A stretch of DNA of 64,000 nucleotides, taken from CAHJWH01 sp965198905. GTDB taxonomy: Bacteria > Pseudomonadota > Alphaproteobacteria > Caulobacterales > Caulobacteraceae. The notes under the pieces were generated by a model. The model worked only from the letters and a program-made list of their open reading frames with translations. It made no database searches and was not told the origin of the DNA. The stretch lies in the NCBI GenBank assembly GCA_965198905.1, contig OZ240678.1, positions 744,001-808,000 of the forward strand, read 5' to 3'. Below, piece by piece: positions 17,261-26,859 of the stretch (position 1 is the stretch's first letter; each line of letters begins with the position of its first letter). The position numbers and the translations under genes are program-made.

Positions 17261-18360
17261 GGATCGCCCTGCTCGCCAGCGGCTTCGCCGACTATTCGCT
17301 GGAGCTGGCGGGGGCGCTGACCGCCCACCATCAGGTCGCCGTCTGGGCGGACCGCCCCAGCCTGGCGCGGGAGCGGGGCGATGCGGCCTCGCCCCCTGGC
17401 GTGGAGGTGCGTAGCTTCAGCCAGGCGCACCGAATGGCGCGCTGGGCCGGCGTGGTCGCCCTCGCCTCAGCCATGGCGCGATGGCGGCCCGACGCCATCC
17501 TCGCCCACGAGCACCCGCACCCGCACCTCACCGCCCTGCTCACCCTGCTGGCGCGGGTCGCGCCGATCGGGCTGATCGTGCACGATCCCGAGGCCCATCC
17601 CGGGCGCGACACAGCGTTCGCGAGCCTGCGCGCCAAGCAGACGGCGGCCCAGCGCTCCCTGGCGAGCCGGCTTTTCACCCATGGCGTCGCCTGCTCCGAG
17701 CGTCTGAGGCAGGCGACGGGACGGGCGGTCGACAGCTTTCCTCACGGCCCGATCCTGCGCCCGTCCACGCCACCCCCGGCGCCGCCGGGCGAAGGGCGGG
17801 TGCTGATGTTCGGGCGCATGGAAGCCTACAAGGGACTGGAAGTCCTGCTTGAGGCCGGCCGGCGGCTGAATGCGCGGGGCGCGCGCGTCCAGTTCGAGCT
17901 GCTCGGCGCCGGCCCGGAGCTGGAGCGGCTCGCGCCTCAGTTTCGCGCCCTCTCCAACTGCCGCCTGCAAACCGGCTACGCCTCGCGGGACGACCTGCTG
18001 CACGCGCTCGCCGCCTGCGATGTCGTCGTGGCCCCCTATCTGCACGCCAGCGGGAGCGGCGTGGCGGCGGCGGCGCTGGCCAACGGGCGCGGGCTGGTCG
18101 CCTCCGCCATCGGGGGCCTGACGGACGTGGTGCGCCCCGGCGTCAATGGCCTGCTCGCGCCGCCGGGCGATTCCGAGGCCCTCGCCTACGCTTTGGAACA
18201 GGCCTTGGGCCGATCCCGCGAACTGGCGCGGGGAGCGAGCGACCTCGCCGCGGGACCGTTCGCCTGGCGCGATGCCGCCGGGATCGTGGCCGCCGCTATG
18301 GCCGCCGCCGCCCGCACGCCAGACCCGTGGTTGGCTATCTGTCCGGTGCGCGTCGGGTGA
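17257..18360 (+). CDS. GT4-like glycosyltransferase with weak E-x7-E motif
   Basis: A 367-aa GT-B fold protein starting at the ATG at 17257 inside the stop of the ligase gene. It contains HEHPHPHLTALL, LIVHDPEAHPGRD in the acceptor half and LMFGRMEAYKGLEVLLEA, FELLGAGPELERL in the donor half. The segment where GT4 enzymes carry E-x7-E reads HASGSGVAAAALANGRGLVAS, so both glutamates are replaced; some active GT4 members share this form, but it is worth noting. It is coupled to the flippase by a GTGA overlap at 18357-18360. Confidence 0.82.
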   Translation: MRIALLASGFADYSLELAGALTAHHQVAVWADRPSLARERGDAASPPGVEVRSFSQAHRMARWAGVVALASAMARWRPDAILAHEHPHPHLTALLTLLARVAPIGLIVHDPEAHPGRDTAFASLRAKQTAAQRSLASRLFTHGVACSERLRQATGRAVDSFPHGPILRPSTPPPAPPGEGRVLMFGRMEAYKGLEVLLEAGRRLNARGARVQFELLGAGPELERLAPQFRALSNCRLQTGYASRDDLLHALAACDVVVAPYLHASGSGVAAAALANGRGLVASAIGGLTDVVRPGVNGLLAPPGDSEALAYALEQALGRSRELARGASDLAAGPFAWRDAAGIVAAAMAAAARTPDPWLAICPVRVG

Positions 18361-19868
18361 CCCGCGCCCGGGATGTCGGCCTGTACGCCGGGGGGCTTCT
18401 GTTCCAGCAGGCCGTCGCCTTCGTCGTCGGGATCGCGGTGGCGCGCTGGCTCGGCCCGCAGGGCTATGGACAGGTCAGCCTGGCCCGGGCGCTGTACGGA
18501 GTGGCGGTGATCCTGGCGCCCCTGGGCCTTGACCTCTCGCTGCTGCGTCACCTGGGGGAAAGCGACGCCTCCCGCGCCGACAAGCTGGCCCAGGTGGCCC
18601 GGCTGCGGCGCATCACTTTAGCGGCGAACCTTCTCGCCTTGGCGGCGGTGGCCTGGGTCGGCGGCCCCTGGCTGCAGGCGCACGTCTATCGCCGGCCTGG
18701 GTTCGCGGTCGACCTCGACGTGGCCTTCACCGCCCTCCCCTTCGCCGCCGATCTGGCCATCCTGACCGCCGCCTGCCGCGCGCTCGGCCGAGTGGCCTGG
18801 GCGTCGGCGGCCTCGCTCTATCTGCAGCCGGTGGCGCGGACCCTGGCGCTCGCGGCGCTGCTGGGCCTGGGGCTCGCCGGACGGGGCGTGCTGGCCGCCA
18901 CGGGGGTGGGGCTCGTCGCAGCCGACCTGGCGCTCTGGGCGATGCTGGCGGCGGGACTGCGCAGCGATCGCCAGGCGGCGTCGCAAGGATCGGCCGGACC
19001 GGGCGGACTGGCAGGCCTGTTCGGCTACAGCGGCTGGATGGCGGCCATGCTGCTCACCTATGGGGCGCTGAAGCTGCTCGACATCCTGGTGCTCGGCCAC
19101 GCCCGCCCCGCGCGGGAAGTGGGAGAATACGCGGCGGCGGCGGCCATCGCCCAGCTCGTCGGCCTCTATCCGACCGCGCTCAGCCAGACCCTGGGGCCGA
19201 CCGTGGCGCGCCTTTACGCCCAGGGCGACCCGGCGGGGGTGAGGCGCGAACTCGCCCTCTATCTGCGCCGCGCCTCGCTGATCTGCGCGCCCCTGCTAGC
19301 GGGGGTGGCGGTGTTCGGCCCCTGGCTCGACCTGGTGTTCGGGCGGCGGTTCCACTTCGATCCTGCGCTGTGCGCGGCGCTGGCGCTCGGCGCCTATGTC
19401 AGCGGGGTGTTCGGCCCGATGTCGGTCTCGCTCAGCATGACCGGCCGCCACCGGCTGGAGTTCGGCGTGCTGGTCACCGGCGCGCTGGCCAGCCTTTGCG
19501 GGTGCCTGGCGCTGGCGCCCCGCTACGGCGGCGTCGGCGTCGCGCTCGCCACGCTGGGAGGATACGTCCTGGTCAACGGCGTGCGGACCGCCCTGTCGGC
19601 CCGGGTCATGGGCGGGCTCGACATGGGGTGGGGCGATCTGGCGGCGCCGACGGGTTGCCTCGCCCTGGCCTTCGCCTGGAGGGGTCTGGCGGAACATCTT
19701 GGCGCGCACGACTGGCCCACCGCGATCTGGACGGCGGCAGGCCTCCTGGCGAGCATCGCAGGCTTCTACCTGCTGGCCCTGACCAATCCGTCAGACCTTG
19801 TTCGCCTGCGGGCCTTCAGCCGTCGCCTGTGGCGTTCAGACGGAGCCGAAGTTCCTTCCCGCTCTTGA
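18357..19868 (+). CDS. Wzx-like polysaccharide flippase (MOP superfamily)
   Basis: A 503-aa protein with about 12-14 hydrophobic segments and the typical opening ARDVGLYAGGLLFQQA, then ARWLGPQGYGQ (about residue 35), a motif of the MOP/Wzx exporters. These flip undecaprenyl-linked repeat units to the periplasm for a Wzy-type polymerase, which fits the neighbouring ligase/polymerase gene. The GTG at 18357 forms a 4-base GTGA overlap with the previous gene, matching every other junction in this locus; a GTG at 18327 would add ten residues and a 34-base overlap and is less likely. The last 53 bases overlap the 3' end of the convergent ihfB. Confidence 0.87.
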   Translation: MTRARDVGLYAGGLLFQQAVAFVVGIAVARWLGPQGYGQVSLARALYGVAVILAPLGLDLSLLRHLGESDASRADKLAQVARLRRITLAANLLALAAVAWVGGPWLQAHVYRRPGFAVDLDVAFTALPFAADLAILTAACRALGRVAWASAASLYLQPVARTLALAALLGLGLAGRGVLAATGVGLVAADLALWAMLAAGLRSDRQAASQGSAGPGGLAGLFGYSGWMAAMLLTYGALKLLDILVLGHARPAREVGEYAAAAAIAQLVGLYPTALSQTLGPTVARLYAQGDPAGVRRELALYLRRASLICAPLLAGVAVFGPWLDLVFGRRFHFDPALCAALALGAYVSGVFGPMSVSLSMTGRHRLEFGVLVTGALASLCGCLALAPRYGGVGVALATLGGYVLVNGVRTALSARVMGGLDMGWGDLAAPTGCLALAFAWRGLAEHLGAHDWPTAIWTAAGLLASIAGFYLLALTNPSDLVRLRAFSRRLWRSDGAEVPSRS

Positions 19869-20106
19869 AGAAGGGGGCCGCCTTGGCCTTCACCTGCACC
19901 GCCTCGCCGGTGCGCGGATTGCGGCCCGACCGCGCCGGCCTCGAACGCACGGAAAAGGCCCCGAAGCCTCGGAGCTCCACCCGGCCGCCTTCGGTCAGCG
20001 CGTCGCACATGCCGTTCAGGATCACCGTGACCACGCGTTCGACATCGCGCAGCGTCAGGTGAGGATTCTCCTCCGCCAAGCGCGTGATCAGTTCCGACCT
20101 TATCAT
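19816..20106 (-). CDS. ihfB: Integration host factor beta subunit
   Basis: A 96-aa HU/IHF-family DNA-bending protein. It begins MIRSELITRLAEENPHL and has the conserved RVELRGFGAFSVR strand-arm segment, GRNPRTGE at the tip of the DNA-intercalating arm (with its proline) and a FKSGKELR C-terminal helix start. The length and the VELRGFGAF motif point to IhfB rather than HU. It binds specific DNA sites as a heterodimer with IhfA, aiding recombination, replication and sigma-54 transcription. It lies downstream of rpsA in the order cmk-rpsA-ihfB shared with many Proteobacteria, but an intrinsic terminator at 20190-20221 separates the two, so it probably has its own promoter in 20107-20190. Confidence 0.95.
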   Translation of the reverse strand: MIRSELITRLAEENPHLTLRDVERVVTVILNGMCDALTEGGRVELRGFGAFSVRSRPARSGRNPRTGEAVQVKAKAAPFFKSGKELRLRLNATGDG

Positions 20107-20185
20107 TTAGCGTTCGGGCCCCCGGCCGACCATGGGCGAAAGCCGCCAAAGGCTCAAGCCGACTCGATCCCCATCCAGAGAGGAG

Positions 20186-20221
20186 CGACAAAAAACCCCG
20201 CGTGGCGGGCCACGCGGGGTT
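20186..20221 (-). terminator. Intrinsic terminator of rpsA
   Basis: A perfect 12-bp stem (20194-20205 with 20210-20221, aaccccgcgtgg / ccacgcggggtt) with a 4-base loop. Read on the minus strand the stem is followed by a run of T (complement of a20190-a20195), the form of a rho-independent terminator. It lies 24 bases after the rpsA stop codon. Confidence 0.9.
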
Positions 20222-20245
20222 GATCGTCAGACCTCGAAGCCGAGG

Positions 20246-21955
20246 TTATTCACCGCGGCCCTGGCGCTCACGAAGAGCGGCGCCCAGGATGTCGCCGAGC
20301 GACGCGCCGGAGTCGGACGAGCCGAACTGCTCCACCGCCTCCTTGTCGTCGGCCTGCTGCATCGCCTTGATCGACAGGGACACGCGACGCGCGGACTTGT
20401 CGATGTTGGTTATCATGGCGTCCACCCGGTCGCCGACGCTGTAGCGCTCCGGGTTCTGGTCGGAGCGGTCGCGCGACAGGTCGGACTTGCGGATGAAGGC
20501 CTGCATGGGCGCATCCTCCTCGCCGAAGGTCACTTCCAGACCGCCCGAGGTGACCTCGGCGATGGTGGAGGTGACGATCTGGCCGCGGCGGAACACGTCG
20601 CCGGCGATCGGATCGCCGGACATCTGCTTGATGCCGAGCGAGATGCGCTCCTTCTCGGCGTCCACGTCCAGCACCCGCGCCTTGACCATCTCGCCGCGGT
20701 GATGCTTGGCCATGGCCTCTTCGCCGGTGGCGTTCCAGTCGATGTCGGACAGGTGCACCATGCCGTCGATGTCGTTGTCCAGCCCGATGAACAGGCCGAA
20801 CTCGGTGGTGTTCTTGACCTCGCCCTCGACCACGGACCCGATCGGATGCGCCTGCAAAAAGGCCTCCCACGGGTTCTGCTGCGCCTGCTTGAGGCCGAGC
20901 GAAATGCGGCGCTTGGAGGCGTCCACGTCCAGCACCACCACGTCCACTTCCTGCGAGGTCGACACGATCTTGCCAGGATGGGCGTTTTTCTTGGTCCAGG
21001 ACATCTCGGACACGTGCACCAAGCCCTCGACCCCGGCCTCCAGCTCCACGAAGGCGCCGTAGTCGGTGATGTTGGTGATGCGGCCGGTGTAGCGGGCGCC
21101 CACCGGGTACTTGGCCTCCACATCGTCCCACGGATCGGCCAGCAGCTGCTTCATGCCCAGCGAGATGCGCTGGGTGTCCGGGTTGATCTTGACGATCTGC
21201 ACCTTCACCGTGTCGCCCACCGCCAGCACCTGGCTTGGATGGTTGACGCGCTTCCAGCTCATGTCGGTGACGTGCAGCAGGCCGTCGATGCCGCCCAGGT
21301 CCACGAAGGCGCCGTAGTCGGTGATGTTCTTGACCACGCCCTCACGCACCTCACCCTCGTGCAGCTGAGCCACCAGCTCGGTGCGCTGCTCGGCGCGGGC
21401 CTCTTCCAGGATGGCGCGACGCGAGACGACGATGTTGCCGCGCGGCCGGTCCATCTTCAGGATGGCGAAGGGCTGTTCCTTGCCCATCAGGGGGCCGACG
21501 TCGCGCACGGGGCGGATGTCGACCTGGGAGCCCGGCAGGAAGGCCGAGGCCCCGCCGAGATCGACGGTGAAGCCGCCCTTCACCCGCCCGACGATGGAGC
21601 CCATGACCGGCTGGCCTTCGCCATAGACAACCTCGAGACGGGTCCAGGCCTCCTCGCGGCGGGCCTTCTCGCGGCTGATGACCGCTTCGCCCGACGCGTT
21701 CTCCACACGCTCCAGGAACACCTCGACCGTGTCGCCGATCTTGGGGACCGGCTTGCCGTCGCCCTGCTGGAACTCCTTCACCGAGATGCGACCCTCGGTC
21801 TTCAGACCGACGTCCACGATAAGGAAATCCTTCTCCTGGCCGACGACGATGCCGTGGACCACGGTGCCCTCGTTCAGATCGCGCCCGGCGAGGCTCTCGT
21901 CGAGGAGTGCGGCGAAATCGTCGCGCGAGGGAGTGAAGCTCATATCGTCAGCCAT
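20246..21955 (-). CDS. rpsA: 30S ribosomal protein S1
   Basis: A 569-aa protein made of six S1 RNA-binding repeats. Repeat boundaries show as recurring GTVVHGIVVGQEKDFLIVDVG, GFTVDLGGASAFLPGSQ, YGAFVDLGGIDGLLHVTD, YGAFVELEAGVEGLVHVSE, FGLFIGLDNDIDGMVHLSD and a divergent sixth repeat. S1 binds mRNA leaders and helps the 30S subunit start translation. Length is normal for alphaproteobacteria. The C terminus ends ERQGRGE. It follows cmk after 159 bases and has its own strong terminator (20186-20221). A start five residues later (second ATG) is possible. Confidence 0.97.
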   Translation of the reverse strand: MADDMSFTPSRDDFAALLDESLAGRDLNEGTVVHGIVVGQEKDFLIVDVGLKTEGRISVKEFQQGDGKPVPKIGDTVEVFLERVENASGEAVISREKARREEAWTRLEVVYGEGQPVMGSIVGRVKGGFTVDLGGASAFLPGSQVDIRPVRDVGPLMGKEQPFAILKMDRPRGNIVVSRRAILEEARAEQRTELVAQLHEGEVREGVVKNITDYGAFVDLGGIDGLLHVTDMSWKRVNHPSQVLAVGDTVKVQIVKINPDTQRISLGMKQLLADPWDDVEAKYPVGARYTGRITNITDYGAFVELEAGVEGLVHVSEMSWTKKNAHPGKIVSTSQEVDVVVLDVDASKRRISLGLKQAQQNPWEAFLQAHPIGSVVEGEVKNTTEFGLFIGLDNDIDGMVHLSDIDWNATGEEAMAKHHRGEMVKARVLDVDAEKERISLGIKQMSGDPIAGDVFRRGQIVTSTIAEVTSGGLEVTFGEEDAPMQAFIRKSDLSRDRSDQNPERYSVGDRVDAMITNIDKSARRVSLSIKAMQQADDKEAVEQFGSSDSGASLGDILGAALRERQGRGE

Positions 21956-22114
21956 GCAGACTCCGGTAGCAGGCGCCGTCGGACACGCCGCATCGCGGTC
22001 GGTCGAGGACGCCGTTCAAGGTTGATGGGAAAATCGCCGTCAGGTGTGCAGCCGAGGCCGACGCCGGAAAAGCTCTTGGACCGTAATGGATGTCCTGAGA
22101 GGGGTGCGATGGGA

Positions 22115-22765
22115 TTAGCCGGAGCGGGATGTCTCCCACCGGCTGCGCGCCGCCTCGACGATGCGGCAGGCCGCCTCGACGGATTGGGATATAACCATTT
22201 CGGATGTGTCGAGCAAGACGGCGTCGGCCGCCTGGATCAAGGGGGCCGACGCCCGGCCGCTGTCGCGGGCGTCCCGAAGCCGGATGTCGGCCAGCACCTC
22301 GTCCAACCCGACCGTCTCGCCCTGGCCTGTGAGCTGCTTCCACCGCCGGGCCGCGCGCACCTCGGGCGTGGCTTTGACGAACAGCTTGGCCGGCGCTTCG
22401 GGCGCGATCACCGTGCCGATGTCTCGCCCGTCGAGCACCGCGCCTTCCGGCCGGGCGGCGAAGCGGCGCTGGAAGTCGAACAGCGCGGCGCGGACGGCCG
22501 GAAAGGCCGCCACCCGGCTGGCCAGCTCCCCTGCACTGCGGGTGCGCAAAGTCGGATCATCCAGGATTCCGGAGCCTTCCAGGCCATCGGCCATCCCCTC
22601 GGCGACGGATTGGAAGTCCGCCTCCATCGCGCGGCTTTGCGACAGGACGCCTACGCCGCGGTACAGGAGTCCGGTATCCAGGTAGGGGAGGCCGTACGCG
22701 CGGGCGAGCGCCTGAGCGATCGTGCCCTTGCCCGAGGCGGCAGGTCCATCGACGGCGATCAACAT
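22115..22765 (-). CDS. cmk: Cytidylate kinase
   Basis: A 216-aa P-loop kinase that phosphorylates CMP and dCMP using ATP. It has the P-loop VDGPAASGKGT (residues 5-15), the YLDTGLLYRG CMP-binding segment, the DGRDIGTVI motif (about 117) and the ARRWKQL lid helix followed by RDARDSGRASAPL near residue 167. All are diagnostic for bacterial Cmk. Located upstream of rpsA, as in many Proteobacteria. It starts 20 bases from the end of the GT61 gene on the same strand; the two are probably separate in function. Confidence 0.95.
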   Translation of the reverse strand: MLIAVDGPAASGKGTIAQALARAYGLPYLDTGLLYRGVGVLSQSRAMEADFQSVAEGMADGLEGSGILDDPTLRTRSAGELASRVAAFPAVRAALFDFQRRFAARPEGAVLDGRDIGTVIAPEAPAKLFVKATPEVRAARRWKQLTGQGETVGLDEVLADIRLRDARDSGRASAPLIQAADAVLLDTSEMVISQSVEAACRIVEAARSRWETSRSG

Positions 22766-22784
22766 CTCGGCGGCCTTGTCGTCT

Positions 22785-24245
22785 TCAAAACAGGGCCTGC
22801 GCCGCGCACCAGTCCATGAAGGAGCCGACCTCGACCTCGAACGGCGACACCCGATCGGTGGCGTACCAGGCGTGGCGCAATCCCGCGGCGATGGCGAGGT
22901 AGCGAAAGCACCCGTTGAGGTAGTCCGAAGGCAGGATCTCCACGATCAAGGTGTCGGGGCGGCAGAAGCCCGTGTTGGTCAGGGCCGAACCGTGGCTAGC
23001 GACGATGATCTCCGCGGTGGAAAAGACGTCGATCTGCTCGCCATAGCTCGCCTCCCCGGGGGTGAAACGCACAAAGCCCTTCGGCTTCAGCGCCGCCCAG
23101 AGCTCGTCTTCGTTCGCCAACACGCGGTGGCCGGCGTCGCGGCGGGAGACGAAGACGCGCTCACCGCACCCTATCGGCGATCCATTTCGCCCCTGTGCGA
23201 TGTGGGCCGCTTTCAGACGCGCGAAGAGGTCGAGCACGGCATGGTCGGGGTGGATGCCGCGGCCGTCGATGTGGCTGGCGACGAAGACCTCCTCAGGTCG
23301 GCAGGCGGCGTCGAGCTCCACCACGTCTTCGCCCAGAAGCGCGAGCGAGGCCTTTTGCCAGCTGTTGAGCCGCGGTCCGATGGCCCTGGGCTCAGGACCC
23401 AGGCGCTCGCGCGCCATCAGCAATCCCGCCAGACAATCCAGGTGCCAATGGAAATAGGTGTCCCGGACGGAGTTGCAGAAGAGGATGCATCGCCGGGCGG
23501 GCGGCGGCGCGGTGACGCCGGCCAGCACCTGCAGACAGGCGCGCTCCTGCGCCAAAGTATTGAAGAGGTAGGTCGAGCCCTGCCAGACCGCGCCCCCGTC
23601 CGGCCGATAGACGCCGCCATACCCGGGATCGACGTAGTGATCGCGGAACGCCGCGACATAGGACGGCCAGGGGCGGTAGCTGCGATGCTCCGGCAGGCCG
23701 CCGATGTCCGCCCGATTCTGCACCAGTGATCCCGCAGGCGCCTCGAAGCCGACGTCGGCCGGCTTTCGGTCGAAGAGGATCGCGCAGCGGCCCTCGGCGG
23801 CGAGGAAACCCACCGACGCTTGCGCCTGGCCTTCAGTAGCCGGTCGCAGGACGAAGGCGCCCGGCGGCGCGTCATGTCTCGGGGCTTCGAAAGGCGCCGG
23901 CGAGCCTGTCAGCTCCTTGCCCCAGGCCAGCCGGGCCCGCACCTCGTGCAGCCGCCCATCCATGTAGGCTGCTGGCAACTGGAGGGCGAACTTCGCCCAG
24001 CCGTCAACCGCCCCTCGCCCGACGCGCTCGGCCCTGACGCGGGCGATGTGACGGCCGTCTACACGCACGTCCACCCAGCCGTTCGACGGCCAGCGACGCG
24101 TCGGCGCCCAACCAAATACCTCACCGCTCAGGCTGATGGTCAGGCCGCCGGGCATCTGCGTCCGTTTGGGTTGAACCTGCAGGTGCGCTATCGCAACCTT
24201 CCGACCTGCGCCAGTTCTTGCGTCGGGGCGCCTGGACGTTAACAC
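22785..24245 (-). CDS. GT61-family glycosyltransferase (DUF563)
   Basis: Up to 486 aa with a GTG start at 24245; an ATG at 24155 would give 456 aa. The C-terminal half is a GT61 domain: a FCNSVRDTYFHWHLD block (about residue 252), RVFVSRRDAGHR (about 362), FTPGEASYGEQIDVF, IIVASHGSALTN (about 418) and LIVEILPSDYLN. This is the family of capsular and xylan-type transferases. The N-terminal about 150 residues form a separate beta-rich domain with no motif I recognise. Context with UDP-xylose synthase next door suggests a pentosyl transfer, which is inference. It is divergent from that gene. Confidence 0.8.
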   Translation of the reverse strand: MLTSRRPDARTGAGRKVAIAHLQVQPKRTQMPGGLTISLSGEVFGWAPTRRWPSNGWVDVRVDGRHIARVRAERVGRGAVDGWAKFALQLPAAYMDGRLHEVRARLAWGKELTGSPAPFEAPRHDAPPGAFVLRPATEGQAQASVGFLAAEGRCAILFDRKPADVGFEAPAGSLVQNRADIGGLPEHRSYRPWPSYVAAFRDHYVDPGYGGVYRPDGGAVWQGSTYLFNTLAQERACLQVLAGVTAPPPARRCILFCNSVRDTYFHWHLDCLAGLLMARERLGPEPRAIGPRLNSWQKASLALLGEDVVELDAACRPEEVFVASHIDGRGIHPDHAVLDLFARLKAAHIAQGRNGSPIGCGERVFVSRRDAGHRVLANEDELWAALKPKGFVRFTPGEASYGEQIDVFSTAEIIVASHGSALTNTGFCRPDTLIVEILPSDYLNGCFRYLAIAAGLRHAWYATDRVSPFEVEVGSFMDWCAAQALF

Positions 24246-24301
24246 CGTTCAAAGCGCCCACAGTTAAGAGCGTTGGCGAGCGCCGAGCCCGGAGGCCATC
24301 C

Positions 24302-25282
<981 letters not shown>

Positions 25283-25342
25283 GATTTGATCTTTGAGCGC
25301 GGCTCGCCGAACTCAGCGGTAATGGCGACAGAGGTATCGCGG

Positions 25343-26008
25343 TCACGCGACAACTCGCAAGCCAAGCTGATCCTGGAGCACATTCATAATGTAAGGATCA
25401 AACTCAGCAATCTGCGCTCCGGAGCCGGAGGTGACGCCATAGTCATAGGTATCCAGATGATCCAGCGCGCTTCGAAAATGGTGTCCGGCTATGATCGATG
25501 CGACATCTGAATAGTAGCGGGGGCGGCTCTCCTGATCGGCCCCCTGGCGGCGGCCTGCACTGTCTCGCCACTCGTTTCGACGCACCGCCCCCCACTCGCC
25601 CACGTATATCGCGGAGACGGGAACGCCGCAGCCGTTGGCCCAAGCCTCGACCAGGCCGAACTGCGCGTCGATCCAGGACTTGTCCTGACCGGATTCGCAT
25701 CCGGGATATCTGAAGAAAAAGCCAGTTCTTCACAAAGCGATGACTCGAGGGCTTCGCGATCCGAAGCGCTCAGCGACATATCCGCCTGGATGTTCTCCCG
25801 GCTGGCTTGGAGCACTGCGTCACGTTCTTCCATACGGGGTGGGTAGGACAATCCGGTTACGTACTTGTAGCGCCTGTCGTAAGCGGCGCCCTGAAGGCAG
25901 AAGCAACTGGGGAGGAAGGGATGAAACGTGTAGAGCACCTCCTGCTGTCATCATGGCGGCGGCGATGACCAACTCGCGGCGACGGATGCTTATCGCTGAC
26001 GCTTCCAA
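25343..26008 (-). pseudogene. Broken Tat-exported GH5-type (cellulase-like) glycosidase
   Basis: Three minus-strand reading frames add up to parts of one gene. At 26008 a frame opens with a twin-arginine signal (SIRRRELVIAAAMMTAGGA). In another frame, about 25935-25730, comes YTFHPFLPSCF, LQGAAYDRRYKYVTGLSYPP and a helical stretch ending LCEELAF. In a third frame, about 25735-25343, comes FFRYPGCESGQDKSW, AWANGCGVPVSAIYVGEWG and a long C-terminal part ending GLRVVA. YVGEWGAVR matches the nucleophile-Glu strand of GH5 enzymes, and the H-P / QGA / GLSYPP pattern fits the same family. The frame change lies at a T-run near 25721-25727. About a third of a normal GH5 domain is missing after the signal peptide, so this is a deletion plus a frameshift, not a single sequencing slip. 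It would have trimmed or released a glucan in the periplasm. Confidence 0.65.
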
Positions 26009-26227
26009 ATCTCAAGCTTGAATAGCTTTTGATATTTGAATTGAGTACAAGAAAAGTTAACGCGATATGACCGGCGCTTAACGTCGCCTGGCGATCTCCC
26101 TCCCACAATGGCTCATGGCGAGGGCCGCTACCGGCCCCCGTTGGCGATACAGGCAGTTGTGAAAGCCGGCAGGTGCAGGTTGTCGGTCCGCCTTCAACCG
26201 ATGCGGGTCGCGCGGACCGCGCCCGGC
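26009..26227. other. AT-rich gene-free stretch
   Basis: The segment 26009-26090 is clearly more AT-rich than its surroundings (for example gatatttgaattgagtaca) and lies just upstream of the Tat-signal start of the decayed GH5 gene, so it probably contains that gene's old promoter. No terminator or operator is evident in 26091-26227. Confidence 0.3.
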
Positions 26228-26701
26228 TCACCCCGGCGAGGGCGCGAGGTGGGTGGGGCTTGCGTGGTGGTGGCTGGTGCTCTCGTGGTGGGCGTTGTTG
26301 GGGTCGACGGTGATCAGGTTCAGGGCGCCGAAGCGCACGCCGCGTTCGGCCTTCAGCCGGTCGGCGAAGGCGCGCACGCTTGCCGCCGCTCCCCGGAGCA
26401 GCACGCTTTCTAGCGTGTGGTCGTGATCTAGGGGCATCTGGGTGGCGGCGACGACCAAATCGTGCGCCTCGTGCATCAGTTCTGACAGCCGCTGCGCCAG
26501 CATCCGGACGCTGCGGTCATAGACGTAAGAGAGGCTGGCGACGCAATGCGCCTCGCCCGTCTGTTCTGCGCGCCAAGCCTCCACCGCCTCGCGCACCAGA
26601 TCGCGCACCCCTTCCGACCGGCTCTGATAGCCGCGGGCGTCCACGAGCTGGTCGAAGTTCGCCGCCAAGGTCTCGTCGATCGAGATCGTTACGCGCTGCA
26701 T
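26228..26701 (-). CDS. NikR-like ribbon-helix-helix metal regulator with altered ligands
   Basis: A 157-aa protein. Residues 1-45 are a CopG/RHH DNA-binding domain (QRVTISIDETLAANFDQLV, GYQSRSEGVRDLVREAV), and residues 50-132 are the NikR-type ACT sensor (ASLSYVYD, FADRLKAERGVRFGALNLI). By alignment to E. coli NikR from memory, ligand H76 is kept (H77 here) but H87, H89 and C95 correspond to Gln88, Pro90 and Thr96. A His-rich tail (HHESTSHHH) is added. So the fold is NikR but the high-affinity nickel site is mostly gone. The ATG at 26701 starts the RHH domain. It is divergent from a TonB receptor gene, with a palindrome between them (26821-26834), and probably represses one or both. Confidence 0.8.
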   Translation of the reverse strand: MQRVTISIDETLAANFDQLVDARGYQSRSEGVRDLVREAVEAWRAEQTGEAHCVASLSYVYDRSVRMLAQRLSELMHEAHDLVVAATQMPLDHDHTLESVLLRGAAASVRAFADRLKAERGVRFGALNLITVDPNNAHHESTSHHHASPTHLAPSPG

Positions 26702-26820
26702 GAAGGGTCCACCGTTCCGGTTCGATCCGCACCTGACAGCCTTAAGCTGAGACTCGCCAAGATAGCATTTGTCTCCCTGCCGTCGCTTTGCTGCGCCGAC
26801 GTTCTTGAGTTGAAGTTGGT

Positions 26821-26834
26821 CATACGTCCGTATG
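26821..26834. promoter_or_regulatory. Candidate operator for the NikR-like regulator
   Basis: A perfect 14-bp palindrome, catacg-tc-cgtatg, in the 158-base gap between the NikR-like gene and the divergent TonB receptor gene, 25 bases before the receptor start codon. Its half-sites contain CATAC/GTATG, the words of the E. coli NikR site (GTATGA-N16-TCATAC), but in the opposite order and with only a 2-base spacer. Function is inferred from position and symmetry. Confidence 0.5.
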
Positions 26835-26859
26835 CACAAAGGGGAGAAACTGCCTACTC

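Noticed and set aside
18327..18356. Earlier GTG start for the flippase
   Set aside because: It would create a 34-base overlap, whereas the GTG at 18357 gives the same 4-base overlap as other junctions here.
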